From Armigeres subalbatus (lineage: Eukaryota > Arthropoda > Insecta > Diptera > Culicidae): a stretch of DNA of 64,000 nucleotides. Below, in pieces: positions 33,046 to 45,000 of this stretch; position 1 is the stretch's first letter, and each line of letters begins with the position of its first letter. Below the pieces are notes generated by a model. That model was given only the letters and a program-made list of their open reading frames with translations. It had not been told where the DNA came from and did not search any database. Both the position numbers and the translations under genes were made by a program. The stretch is taken from positions 374,510,995-374,574,994 of the forward strand of contig NC_085141.1 of assembly GCF_024139115.2 (NCBI RefSeq), read 5' to 3'.

Positions 33046-36000
33046 ATGTCCCGCTGCGTCGTGCCAGGCTGTTTGAATCTGCTCCAGGAGTGGACCACCG
33101 AGTTTCCGCGAGTGGAGCAGCTCGTCAACCGTTGGCGGGAAGCCATCCAAGTAGGCACCGGTCAAACGCCTGCGGTGCATTCCGATGCGCGAATCTGCAA
33201 GGCGCATTTCGCCATACCATCCCTGCTGGGAGACGAAGACGATGATGAGTACGATGACGATGCGGATAGACCCAAGTCCAGCCGGACCGCCGCCAGTCGG
33301 GATAAATATCAGGAACCGAGACTTTTCTTTCGGTAAGTAATAAGTAACTAAGTATTGATGTTTTGAAAAACGGTAAAGTAGATAGGTACCTCCCACGGCA
33401 TACAAAAAACAAGGCAGGCTCAGCACGTATATGGGTACCTCCAATACATTTTGACGTAGAATTACGTCCTTCGGTAAGCTAGGGGGTCATTCCAAAGTTT
33501 CAAATTTGGGACCGTCACGAAAAGTGGTCAGGAAGTAAAAGCCAATAACTCAGCCGTTTTTCGACGGATTCTGGAGATGTTGGTATGAATCGATCAGTAA
33601 ACTCTCTAAGATTTCATACAACTATTGCAAACAATTGATTTTATGCATTTCACTATTGAAAAATTTAATTTCGTCAGGTAGTGTTGAAATTTTACTTTTA
33701 CAGTAAATTGCCTACATTCGGCATAAATATGCACAAAATGTTGATGATCGAATTTCGAATCCTCTATCGCATTATACGTAAATAATTCTACGTTCAATTT
33801 GCAGTCGTGGCTTTGATACAACCTTCTTTAACCTACAATTCATAAATTAAAAGGGTTTTCATGCAAATCTAATATATCTATATACATCTTACATCTTCTT
33901 CTTCTATATACATAAAAAAGAATTTCTGTCTGTCTGAACCTTATTGACTCGGAAACTACTAAACCGAGCGGCGTGAAAATTTGTATACAGAAGTTTTTGG
34001 GGCCGGGGAAGGTTCTTAAGGCCTCTTCCTACTTTGGAAAGGGGGGCTTCCATACAAATGATACACCAATTTCTTCATAACTCGATAACTAATCAGAGTA
34101 TAAATTGATTTCAGGCGAAACGAAGTTCATCGGGTCTGCTAGTAATTTATAAATACCTACCTATATTGGAAAACAAAAGTTAGCCTAGAAATTCAAATAA
34201 TATATAACATTACTATATTTTTTAAATTAAGTAATTTTGATTGACCATCATTTTGCTTTTGGTCTATATTAGAAATACTAGAATAAGAGATCGGCGAAGA
34301 CGCCATCTTGTTTCCAATCGAACCGTCAAAAGCGGTTCCATTTCGACTTGTTTACTTTTTGCATCCATAAGAAGCGTTGCGTTGCGTTGCGTTGTAACGG
34401 AGTATTTCGTAGATTGCATACTGATAGTTGTCATGTATATTCTTTACCTTTCTTACCCCAATTGCTTATGGATTTCCATTTGGGATTCAATGGAAATCCA
34501 ATTGGGGGTCCAAAATGATAAAACATGAAAGCTATCATTGCCGGCCACGCCCATCTTCTCCGTTACTAGGAAAGGGAAGGAAATGATGATATGACATCTA
34601 CTTAACGAGAGGCCAGCGACTCACCGACGCCCTCGTAGATGTCAAGGAATTGGATGGTGGGTAGGGTATGTGGTTTAGGAGTATCATTATAAGCAAATGA
34701 TAGAAAATTTATGGAAATACGTTGGGAGTGACTTTGCTAAGAAATTTATGTCACTCCATTATCCTTGCCGATGATTTTCCTCGGATGGGGCGAAGGTATT
34801 AGCCTTGCCCTGGCTAATAGCCTAGGTTTAAGCGCCTTTGCTCGCTCTCTGAAACGAAAAAAGAGCAAAAAGAAATTGAATTCCCCTTCCCCCCTGATAT
34901 GATAATGATTTTGATCAACAAATGATTTTGCTCTCTATTAAACCTTAACTGCAGTGAGCTATTTAAATACATTGATATGGAGAAGATTTTTGTTCATTTC
35001 TAATAATGAAAATTCGAAACCCCAATTGCTTCGACAAGATGTTACTTTAGTACATATATGTAGGTTCGCGTTTAACTCGTTAGCACAAAAATTATTCAGA
35101 TAAAATAATAGGTACTCACTTTGCTTGACTAGTACTTACTCTTTTCCTGCTGTACCAATGGAATCGGATCAACTTACTTCCCATGGATATCCTGAGCATA
35201 GACAAGTTTCCGTTCCATTGAACGTCATGGAGAGCATCAAAAATCCAGCGGCACAATACCCCAATGGGCCAGGACATGTAAAGCTGCACGTCTGCTGGCA
35301 TGGTTCCGGATTTGATGCGTCTTGGAGATCCATTTGAAGGTTTGATCCCTTCAAGAACGGCTGTGTCAAACGCCGATCCATTTTCATATTGAGTCAAAAT
35401 TTTCGAATTCACCCCGGAACTTCTTGGACTCTTATTCAAGAAAAAGTCCGAACCTTCTTCAACAGACAAATATCCACAGGAAACCCATTTGAAATGGTTT
35501 GGGATTTTTAACGCGTTTCCTCCTTTGTCACATACTATCGCTTCTTTATAATTATTTAAAAAACACTATTACAAAATAAACTTGAAAACTTTAGTAAAAA
35601 AAAAACCAGAGATAAAAACTGACGAAAAATGACGGTTCGAAAAAAAACACCTCCGTCACCAACCATGGCACACTCGATTCTTCCTACTTTTTGCACCCAT
35701 AAGAAGCAAGCAAAAAGTTCAAGTGCTGCCAGTATCATTTTCACGATTTCATGCATTTTCATACGTTGCCATTTCGACAGTTTTTCACTCCGCCGGTCTC
35801 TGGTTATAGGGTTGCTAGTCTATATATATAATTTATTCTTCTAAAACAGCGGTTCTCAACCTTTTTCTCGAGAGGTACCCCTTCGAGCTTTTGCATTAAT
35901 TGAGGTACCCCCTATGTTTTTTTGCTGTAAATGAAAATAATCGTAGCTCTTAAGATAAATGAAAAAATAACCTGAAAACTAAAACTGGCTCTCCATAAAC

Positions 36001-39000
36001 TTTTCTAAAATTTTCATTTGATTTGAATCTTCCCAATTCAAATTAAATTCATACATCGAGCTTTCTACAGAATATGTTTGACTATTGGAGGCTTCCGAGC
36101 GTCTTGAAAATAGGATTCCACGCCTCTTCCGAGAGAACCTTCCGAACCTTTTGAAGAAAGGCTTCAGAGTCTCTGAAAATGATGTTTTCGAGCCACTTAA
36201 AAGGAAGCTTCCGAGCATCTTGAAAGGACGCTTCTGAGCTGCTTGAAAGTATATTTCCAAGCCTCTTGGAAAAAGAATTCCGAGCCTCTTGAAAACAGGG
36301 TTCCGAGCCTCTTGAAAGAAAGATTCTAAACCCCTTCAAGGGAGGCCTCCGAACGTCTTGAAAGTAGGCTTCCGAGCCTTTTGAAAGGAGACTTTCGAGC
36401 CTCTTGAAAGACCTTACAAGCCATTTTATGGAAGGCTTCCGAGCCATTTGAAAGGAGGCTTCTGAGCATCTTGAAAGGACGTTTTAGAGCCTCTTGAAAA
36501 TACGCATCCAAGCCTCTTTAAAAAATTAATTCCGAGCATCTTGATTTGAGGTATGAAAGGGGGCTTCCAAGCCTCCTGAAAAGAGCCTTCCGAGCCTATT
36601 GAATGGCGGCTTCTGAGCTGAGCCCGCTGAAAGGAGGCTTTGGAGTATCTTGAATAAACAATTTTGAGCCTTCCGAGCCTCTTGAATGGCGGCTTTTTAG
36701 CCACTTAAAAGGAGACAATGGATTATCTTGAATGTACGCTTCCAAGCCTCTTGAACAAAAAAACTCAAAGGTGCAGCCCAATCGGGTTGTACGCAAAGGT
36801 GACGTAGGACTACGTAGCTATTCGAAACTGATGGTATTTGCCATAATAATTTGTGTCGTTTTATTAACATTGAGCAAACTGCTCGGAGGCCAACTGAATC
36901 AAGAAGTCGAATGGTTGTTCCCAGTTGGATGGACTTTGATTCTCTAACCGTGGAATTAACATGACTCATCGGCCGCTGAAGCCACACGACTGGCTTTCAG
37001 TCGGGGACATCTTAAGAGCCCCGCACATAGCATACGTTTGCGTTGCGTTTGACACATTTCCCATTGGAAAACTGTCAAACGCAACGCAAACGTATCCTAT
37101 GTGCGGGGCTCTTTAGTCCTTACATTGCCACGTACGCTTACATCGCGGGCGAAAACCAAACGTTGCAAAGACATATATTTGCGTTTAGTTTCACGCCACT
37201 TCTGATTCTGCTTATTTCTTCTTTATTTCGGCCATTTTTGAGGATGGTGTCCTCCAAAAAGGTTTTTATACAAAAGAAGGTTGATCCGACAATCCGATAT
37301 GAACTTTCTTCAAAGTGCAAAACTCAATCGTAACTAGCAAATTTGATAGCGCGGCGGAGGGAGATGATGTAATTAATTTGAACGGATGGAATCATTAACA
37401 GCAACCAAGCTACCACGCTAAACCCGATGCCGCCGAAACAATCCATTTTCGCAATTAACTCTTTCTTTCCATAAAATGCTGGTCCTGAGAAGAACCAATT
37501 TTCTTTTCCCAATGCGTCTTTCCAATAACTAACTGCATCCAAACGCTTGTCAGCATCTTGCGTTGAAATTGTCCGACCGCCACTTGATGATTTTTCGCTA
37601 AACCTCCACCATTTTGAAAAAAAAATTAAGCATTGCCAATGCTACCCACGCCATCGTGCTGCTGTGTTCGCTCCACTGCATCAAATTTTGTCGAACCGCT
37701 CATTCCGCTCTTTCCGCGGAATCCCGATCTAAATGGCTCGGGCGCGCCGGACAGCAGCTTTCTTGTATTCAATAAATTAAGCCCGTTAGCCCCGCCCTTT
37801 GTGATCTGTGTGGGTGTAAATATAATGTGCACTCATAACGATTAATGAAAGGACGGGGCTTATGGAGTTTCTTCATTAGATATAAGAAAGCTGCTTACCG
37901 ACGCGCGCGAGCCATTTTGATCGGGATTCCGCAGCAGACAACGGATCGTTCGGAGAATGACAAATTCTAAGAATCCTATTAAAAATTTTTCGCTAGATTC
38001 TGAATTTGGTTATGAGATGTTGTTTATCTAAGATGCGTATTGTTGCGAGGAATGACAACAGAAATTTGACTCAAGACGAAGTTTCTTCATATTACAAAAC
38101 ATTATCTTTCGGCATCTGTCTGTCCGAGCGACGTTCACCGATGGGTAATTGCTGTAGAAAGTTTCCACTGAGGTGGCCTCTTCATTGATTTTATACAAAA
38201 CCCGACTAGGAAGGCAAAACAAGATTATAACATAATTGTAACAACATAAGTTATTTATAACAACCGTTGATATAATCGAGTTATGGTAAATTATTATCAC
38301 ATTTTTTCTTAGCAAAATTATAGCAGAATAAGTTATGTCTCATTTTTTTGTTAGAAAATTTAGTTAGTTTAACAACATCCTGAGCCAAGTTTATTACAGC
38401 CTATGTTAGAAAAACAGTTGAACTCAGTAATACAATATGATATAAATTTGTTATTCTCTTCTGATTGGGAAGCCACCATTTTATACAAAAGAAGGTTGAT
38501 CCGACTATCCGAAATAAACTTTCTTCAAAGTGCAAAACTCAATCGTCAATAGCGAATTTTATAGCGCGTCGGAGGGAGATGATGCAGTAAATTTTATTGG
38601 ATGGAATCACTAACAGCAACCAAGCTACCACGCCAAACCCGATGCCCGAAACAGTCCATTTTCGCAATCAACTCTTTCTTTTTATAAAATGTTGGTCCTG
38701 AGAAGAACCAATTTTTCTTCTCCCAATTCTCCAACTTACTGACACCACAATTTGTAATAAAATTTCAGCATCGGCACTGGCGGTGCGGGAATGCCACAGT
38801 GCTATTTTTATGGTCAACCCTTTCTTCGTATGAAATGCTGGTTCGTTGAGGTTGAATGCAGCAACACATCGAGCACACCACCAATGCGATGGATTTCCTT
38901 TGAAAATGTTATAAGCGCCTCCGTGATGTTGTGTCCGCTCCGCTGCAATCGCTTTGATGCGTCTGCTCTGCGTGAAACCTTGTTCTAAATGAGATTTAGA

Positions 39001-42000
39001 TCCAAACCCGCAAGTGATTGATTTTTGATGTCTGTGCTAGTGATGCATGTACGTGATTGGTTGGTTGACCTATTTCTAAACTGTTTATCAATTATCAATA
39101 ATAAATAGTTGAAAACCAGTATTTTCAAATAAATACAAAGAAGCGTTGACTCATCCTTGATCGAATGGTCCAAAAAAATTGAAAATCCATCGAGAAACGG
39201 CTTAGATATTAAAGTTTAAAGTCTATCATATTTTCGTGACGGTCCCCGATTTTCGCAATCGTAAAGTGTACCCCAATATAGAAAACACAGACGTAGTCCT
39301 ACGTCAAAATCCGAGCCTCCTAAAGGAAGGCTTCAAACCTTTTGAAAGAAGGCTTCTGAATCACTCGAAAGGAGGCTTCCGAGCCTCTAGAAAGGAGCTT
39401 TCCGAGCCTTTTTGAAAAAAGTCTTCTGAACTGTAAAATACCGATTATGCACGCACTGTCGCCCAGCACACACAGCCTGTTCGCTCGGCAGTACAAACAC
39501 GAAAGAGGGCGATTCTTTGTCGCTGAAAGCGATGCCTGCTACGATGCGCATAAAGCAGGGACGTATTGAAGGGTGCATAAATACTATGCGTTACGTAAAC
39601 ATGATAGGGTTATAAAGCACCCTCTCACATCCCCCTACTTCCCCGGAAAAGTTTTGATTCAGTTGAAAACGATTTAACACCAAATATCGGAATCAATAGG
39701 TAGTCAGAACCCAGTACATTTACCGGATCGAACCAGTAAGCAAACTTCAATGCTCTCGGAGGTCACCCACGTGCAAAACACAAACAGTAGCCCTGGGTCG
39801 CTCGGGGTTTCTCCAACTGTGAGAAACCAGCACCAGTGGCTCCGTACCATTCACCGAATCGAAGCAGTGAGCAAACTTGCTCCCGGAAAACTCCCCGTGC
39901 AAATCAAAAGCAGTCGCCCTGGGTCGCTCGGGGTTTCTCCAACTGTGAGAAACCAGCACGTGGCTCTGTACTCTTTTTCCGGCTCGACATCAGTGAGCAA
40001 ACTTGCTCCCGGAAAACTTCCCCGTGCAAATCAAAACAGTAGCACCAGTGGTTCCGTTGCTTTTGCCGGATCAACCCAGTGAGCAAACTTCATTGCTCCT
40101 GGAAACTCCCCCGTGCAAATCAAAACAGTAGCACCAGTGGCTCTGTTGCTTTTGCCGGATCAACCCAGTGAGCACACTTCATTGCTCCTGGAAACTTCCC
40201 CGTGCAAATCAAAATAGTAGCGCCAGTGGCTCCGTTGCATTTGCCGGATCAACCCAGTGAGCAAACTTCATTGCTCCTGGAAACTCCCCGTGCAAATCAA
40301 AACAGTAGCACCAGTGGCTCCGTTGCTTTGCCGGATCAACCCAGTGAGCAAACATCATTGCTCCTGGAAACTCCCCCGTGCAAATCAAAACAGTAGCACC
40401 AGTGGCTCCGTACATTTGCCGGATCAACCCAGTGAGCAAACTTCATTGCTCCTGGAAACTCCCCCGTGCAAATCAAAACAATAGCACCAGTGGCTCCGTT
40501 GCATTTGCCGGATCGAACCAGTGAGCAAACTTCATTTCTCCTGGAAACTCCCCCGTGCAAATCAAAACAGTAGCACCAGTGGCTCCGTTGAATTTGCCGG
40601 ATCAACCCAGTGAGCACACTTCATTGCTCCTGGAAACTCCCACGTGCAAATCAAAACAGTAGCCCTGGATCGCTCGGGTTTTCACCAATAATGAGAAACC
40701 AGCACCAGTGGCTCTGCAACATTTTGTTGGGGTTTTCTTGCAAATTTGGGGGCTTCAACTATTTCAAGTCCGTCCGTCACTATCTAACATTCCTTGACAT
40801 TATAACATTGGGCTCTGCCACTGACCTTTTGTCGGATTTCTGGAACCATCCACACTGTGCTTCATGGTTTACAAATTAAAGCTACCTGCGAACAAAAAGG
40901 CTTATTCTGTTTACGTTAATTTTTGTGTGTGATGGGCGACAGTGAAATCAATATTAAGCGCGGAAAAGGAAAATGCCACCTAAGAAAGGCGGCTCCTGGC
41001 AGGATCGCCATTTGTAAAATATAGATTATGCACGCACTGTCGCCCAGCACACACAGCCTGTTCGCTCGGCAGTACAAACACGAAAGAGGACGATTCTTTG
41101 TCGCTGAAAGCGATGCCTATCGTCCAGGGATGCCAGGGGATATTTTCAAATGTCTTCACAGTCGAGTAAAAATGTCTTCAAATGTCTTCAATATCAAAAT
41201 TATGACTATCAGTGAAAAAAATTTCAAAATCCAATAGGTTTATAATTTCAATCATCTCCTTGTTTTATGTATCGTTTATCTTTTAACACTCAAATTGTTA
41301 GAATTCAAAAGAATATTCTCCTGTCATAAGACGAGTTTATACAATCCATTTGAATTCCACCACTTAATTGTATCTTGACAGATACGTATTTCGACCTCAA
41401 CAGTAAGGCCGTCTTCAGTGTCTCGTACTTGACTCGACTTTGTTTCAATGGGATTGTATAAACTCGTCTTATGACAGGTGAAAACATTCCACTAAAAAGC
41501 TCAAAATAATTTTCTTATCAAGAATATTCTTTAAATCTTCATGAGTAAGGGCAATAACTTTCCTATGGATTTTTTAATCAGTCTTTAAATATAATTCGGA
41601 TTTTTCTAACTGAATTTCTTTGGGGAATTCTTCTGAATTTACTTTTAAAGAATTGCCTGTAGGGATTCGGAATATATATACCTAAAGAAGCTTCCACAAG
41701 ATTTTTTGAAAAAAATTCCGGTAGAATTTCTGGAGAAACTTCAGGATAAATTCCTAATGAATTTTTCGAAGACTTCCTAATGGAACTCCTGAAGGAATTT
41801 CCGGAGGAATTGCTGTTGGAACATCCAAAAGATTTTCTGAAGAAACTTCCAGATAATTTTCTGGAGGAGCTTCCGGGTGAAATGCTAATGGAACTTCCGG
41901 AGGAATTACAGGAGGAATTCTTGAGGGATTTTCTGAAAGATTTTCAGGAAGAAATCCTGCAAAGTTTTCATGAGCAATTACTGAAAGAGTTTGCAGTGCA

Positions 42001-45000
42001 GCTCCAGAAGAAATTTTTGAAAAAACTTCCGAAGGAACTTCTGTATAACTTTTTGGAGGAACTTCCTGAGGTATTGCTGCAGGAATTTCCGAAAGAATTC
42101 CTGGAGGAAATAACAGAGAAATTCCAGAGGTATTATTGGAGAATCTTTTGGCAACATTCTTGGAACATCATCAAGAGGAATTCCTGGAGAAACTTCCGAA
42201 GGGGTTCTTGGAGATTCGAAAGGATTCTTGGGAAATTCCGAACGAATGCCTGCAGGAGGAAGGCCTTCGAGAGGAATTCCTGGAAGAACTACTGGAGAAT
42301 GTCGTGAAAGAAACAAACTAAGGAATTTCTGGAGGAACGACTGGAAGACTTTCCAACGAAATTCTTGAAGGATCCTACGGAGAAATTTCTGGACGATCTT
42401 ATGGAGGAGTTCCTAGATGTACTTCCAAAGGAAATTTTGGAGAAATATTCTTAAAAATCTCTGAGGGAATTGCTGGACGAATTCCTTCAAAAAGAATTCC
42501 AGAGATGGATTTACTGGAGAAATTCATAGAGGGATTTCCAGTTAAAATACTGGAAGAGTGCCCAAAGATATTTTTTGAAGAAAATACCAAAGGAATTCAA
42601 GGAAGAATTCAACAAGAAAGTGTAACGAGTTTCTTTAATAAAAACGCTGGCGGATTTGTTTATGAAATTCCTCTATTTTTTTTTCAAGAGATTTTCCTTT
42701 ACAAATTAAAAATAATTAACCGTGGATATTCTGAGAAATATCCATTTAAAACCAGAACAATTTCAATTTCTTGTCGACATTCGTAAGAATTTTCAATGGA
42801 AACTAAAGAAAATTTTCTGAGAAAATTGAAAATAATTTCCTGTGGAAATCTAGTACTTTCCGTAAAATGTGATGGAAAATCCGAAGAGACATCCAAAAAA
42901 TTTCAAATACAAATCCAGAGTACATCCCACGAAAATTCAAGACAAATTTCTCGTGGAAATGAAAATGAATTCTTTGTGGGAGTTCAGATGATTTTCCCGC
43001 AAGAACTTAGAAATTTGTTTGTGGAAATAATGATGAATTTCCCGTTTCTATTTTGGGGAAATCTTTTTATTTGGCCATATTGAAATTGTTATAAATTTCC
43101 AAGATAATTTAAGAAGAATTTTCAATTTAAATTCTCTTGAACTTTCATGAAAAATTCCTCAAAATTTTCATGGTTAACACGAATTATTTTTTTAAAACGA
43201 ATTTTCACTGAAAATTATTTCTAAAATCCACAGAAAATTCATCGAGTTCTTCAAAATGTATTCTCAATCTCGACGGGTATTCTGCAAATACCGAAAAGAT
43301 CAGATGGATTATAAAGAAATTAGAAAAAAATGGTTTCAGCCAAAAAGTCATAATATAATTCTATTTTTTTGCCGTTTGAAATAAATTAGATCGGTCATTG
43401 CGTTCTGATACAATGATCGAAATACCTTTAAACCAGACACTTTGAAAACGCCATGCTACCAAGGAAAATTTAAACGAATGCTGCCATCTGGAATTTTTTA
43501 AACAGAACATTACTAAAAAATGTCAACCGGCTAGTGTAAATGTGTTTTTACGTTTTAAATTTTAAGCCCGAAACATTATTCTATTATGTATAACTTTTGT
43601 AATATTTATATTATCTGCATTTAGAAGTCGCAAAATTTATAAGTTATTGATTGTCTTCAAGTATCTTTAAATAAGAAGTTAAGTCTCCAAATATTTTGAA
43701 AAGTCTTCAAAATGTCTTCATGAAATAAATGTCTTCACAGAGATTCAAATGTCTTCAAATTGAAGACATGTCTTCAAATCTGGCATCCCTGGCTACGATG
43801 CGCATAAAGCAGGGACGTATTGAAGGGTGCATAAATACTAGCGTTACGTAAACATGATAGGGTTATAAAGCACCCTCTCACATGAACCAATTCCGAGCCT
43901 CTTAAAGGAAGGCTTCGAGTCTTTTGAAAGAAGGAGGCTTCCGAGCCTCTTGGAAGAAGCCTTCCGAGCTTTTTTAAAGAGAGCCTTCCGAGCCTTTTGG
44001 ATGAAAGGATGCTTCCAAACCAGGTTTCTGAGCCCCTTGAAAGAAGGCTTTCTGAGGCTTTCGAGAGTACGGTTCCAAGCCTCTTGAAAGAAGAATTCCG
44101 AGCCTCTTTAAGGGATGGCTTCCGAGCTACTTAAAAGGAGCCTTCCGAGTCGTTTGAAAAGAGCTTTCCGAGCCTTTTGAAAGAAGGAGAAAAGATAAAA
44201 GAAAGTTTAAAAAAGAAAGCTTAAAAGAATACTTCCGGGCCTCTATAAAAGAGGCTTCCAAGCCTCTTGAAAGTAAGCTTCCGAGCCTTTTAAAAGGAAG
44301 CTTTCGAGTTACTTCTTGCTTGAACAGTTACTTCCGCTGCATATAGTTTAGCCTCAAATGGAGGAAATACAAGTCTTTTAACCATCTGCAGGATAAAGAT
44401 AATTTAGATAAAATTCAGAGACTGCAATTGGTAGCGAGGACTAAATGCGATAAATCCTTATTAACACAACTTATTGTCCTAGCTCGAAAAATAGATTAAA
44501 CTAGGGCTCTGTTTGGTTTGAAGAATGCTTTTCGAGCCCCTTGAAAAGATCCTTCCGAGGCTTTTAAAAGCAGAAAAAAGTTTATAAAATAAAGCATAAA
44601 AAAGGGTTCCGGGCCTCTTGAAAGATAGTTTCCGAACCTCTTAAAATGAGGCTTCCAGGTCACTTGAAAGGAGTCCTCCGAGCAGCTTGGAAGGAGGCTT
44701 CCGAGAAGCGTAGAAGGATGCTTCCAATTCTCTTGCAACGAAACGACTGAACTTTTCGGGAAAAAGTCTTCATGTTTCTCAAATGGAGGCTTCCAAATCT
44801 GTAGACTCAAGATTTTAGTTAAGAATCATATTTTTAACATATAATTCAACATTCTGTGGCAGAGAAGATTTTTAAAATTAGTTAATTCGAGGTGTTGGCC
44901 TTTTGATTTTTTCTCTCACAAACCTTCATCCAATGTACTGGTTGTAGAGGCCAAGATTCAATAGGCCATGATTTACTGATCGCCGTGCATATTATGTACA

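Larger units (their letters stand above)
36791..39305. mobile_element. Insertion with GACGTAGGACTACGT ends, inside hAT B
   Basis: GGTGACGTAGGACTACGTAG on the left and GACGTAGTCCTACGTCAAAA on the right are inverted and interrupt the 23-bp repeat tract. Inside are a 240-bp direct duplication (37262-37510 and 38479-38725), a 40-bp-arm hairpin and a foldback. The duplicated part can encode KENWFFSGPAFYGKKELIA on the minus strand, with a hydrophobic segment after it. I do not recognise this protein. Confidence 0.5.
41125..43791. mobile_element. hAT-like element C, non-autonomous
   Basis: Ends CAGGGATGCCAG and CTGGCATCCCTG are inverted, with subterminal TGTCTTCA words repeated at both ends. It sits inside an LTR whose intact partner shows the uninterrupted sequence. 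The flanking 8-mers do not match well, so the target duplication has decayed or a deletion occurred. Confidence 0.75.
39432..43882 (-). mobile_element. Second TRIM-like LTR element, with a hAT nested in one LTR
   Basis: LTRs start TGTAAAATA and end CTCTCACA, with target duplication TGAAC (39427-39431 and 43883-43887). The left LTR is 198 bp. The right LTR (41013-43882) is the same sequence split by a 2.7-kb insertion. On the minus strand TGGCGATCCTGCCAGGA next to the right LTR is a primer-binding candidate, and GGGGAAGTAGGGGGA next to the left LTR is the purine tract. The 1.4-kb interior is non-coding and mostly a minisatellite. Confidence 0.9.
41013..43882 (-). repeat. LTR of the second TRIM-like element (split by a hAT)
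   Basis: LTR halves 41013-41124 and 43792-43882. They match the left LTR on either side of the hAT-like element 41125-43791. Confidence 0.88.

Noticed and set aside
39692..40720. CRISPR-like regular repeats
   Set aside because: The whole 88-bp unit repeats and there are no unique spacers; it is the minisatellite interior of an LTR element in a eukaryote.
41780..42307. A 175-codon E/L/F-rich plus-strand frame
   Set aside because: It lies in a degenerate 27-30-bp tandem repeat and its sequence mirrors the repeat unit; overlapping frames exist on the other strand.
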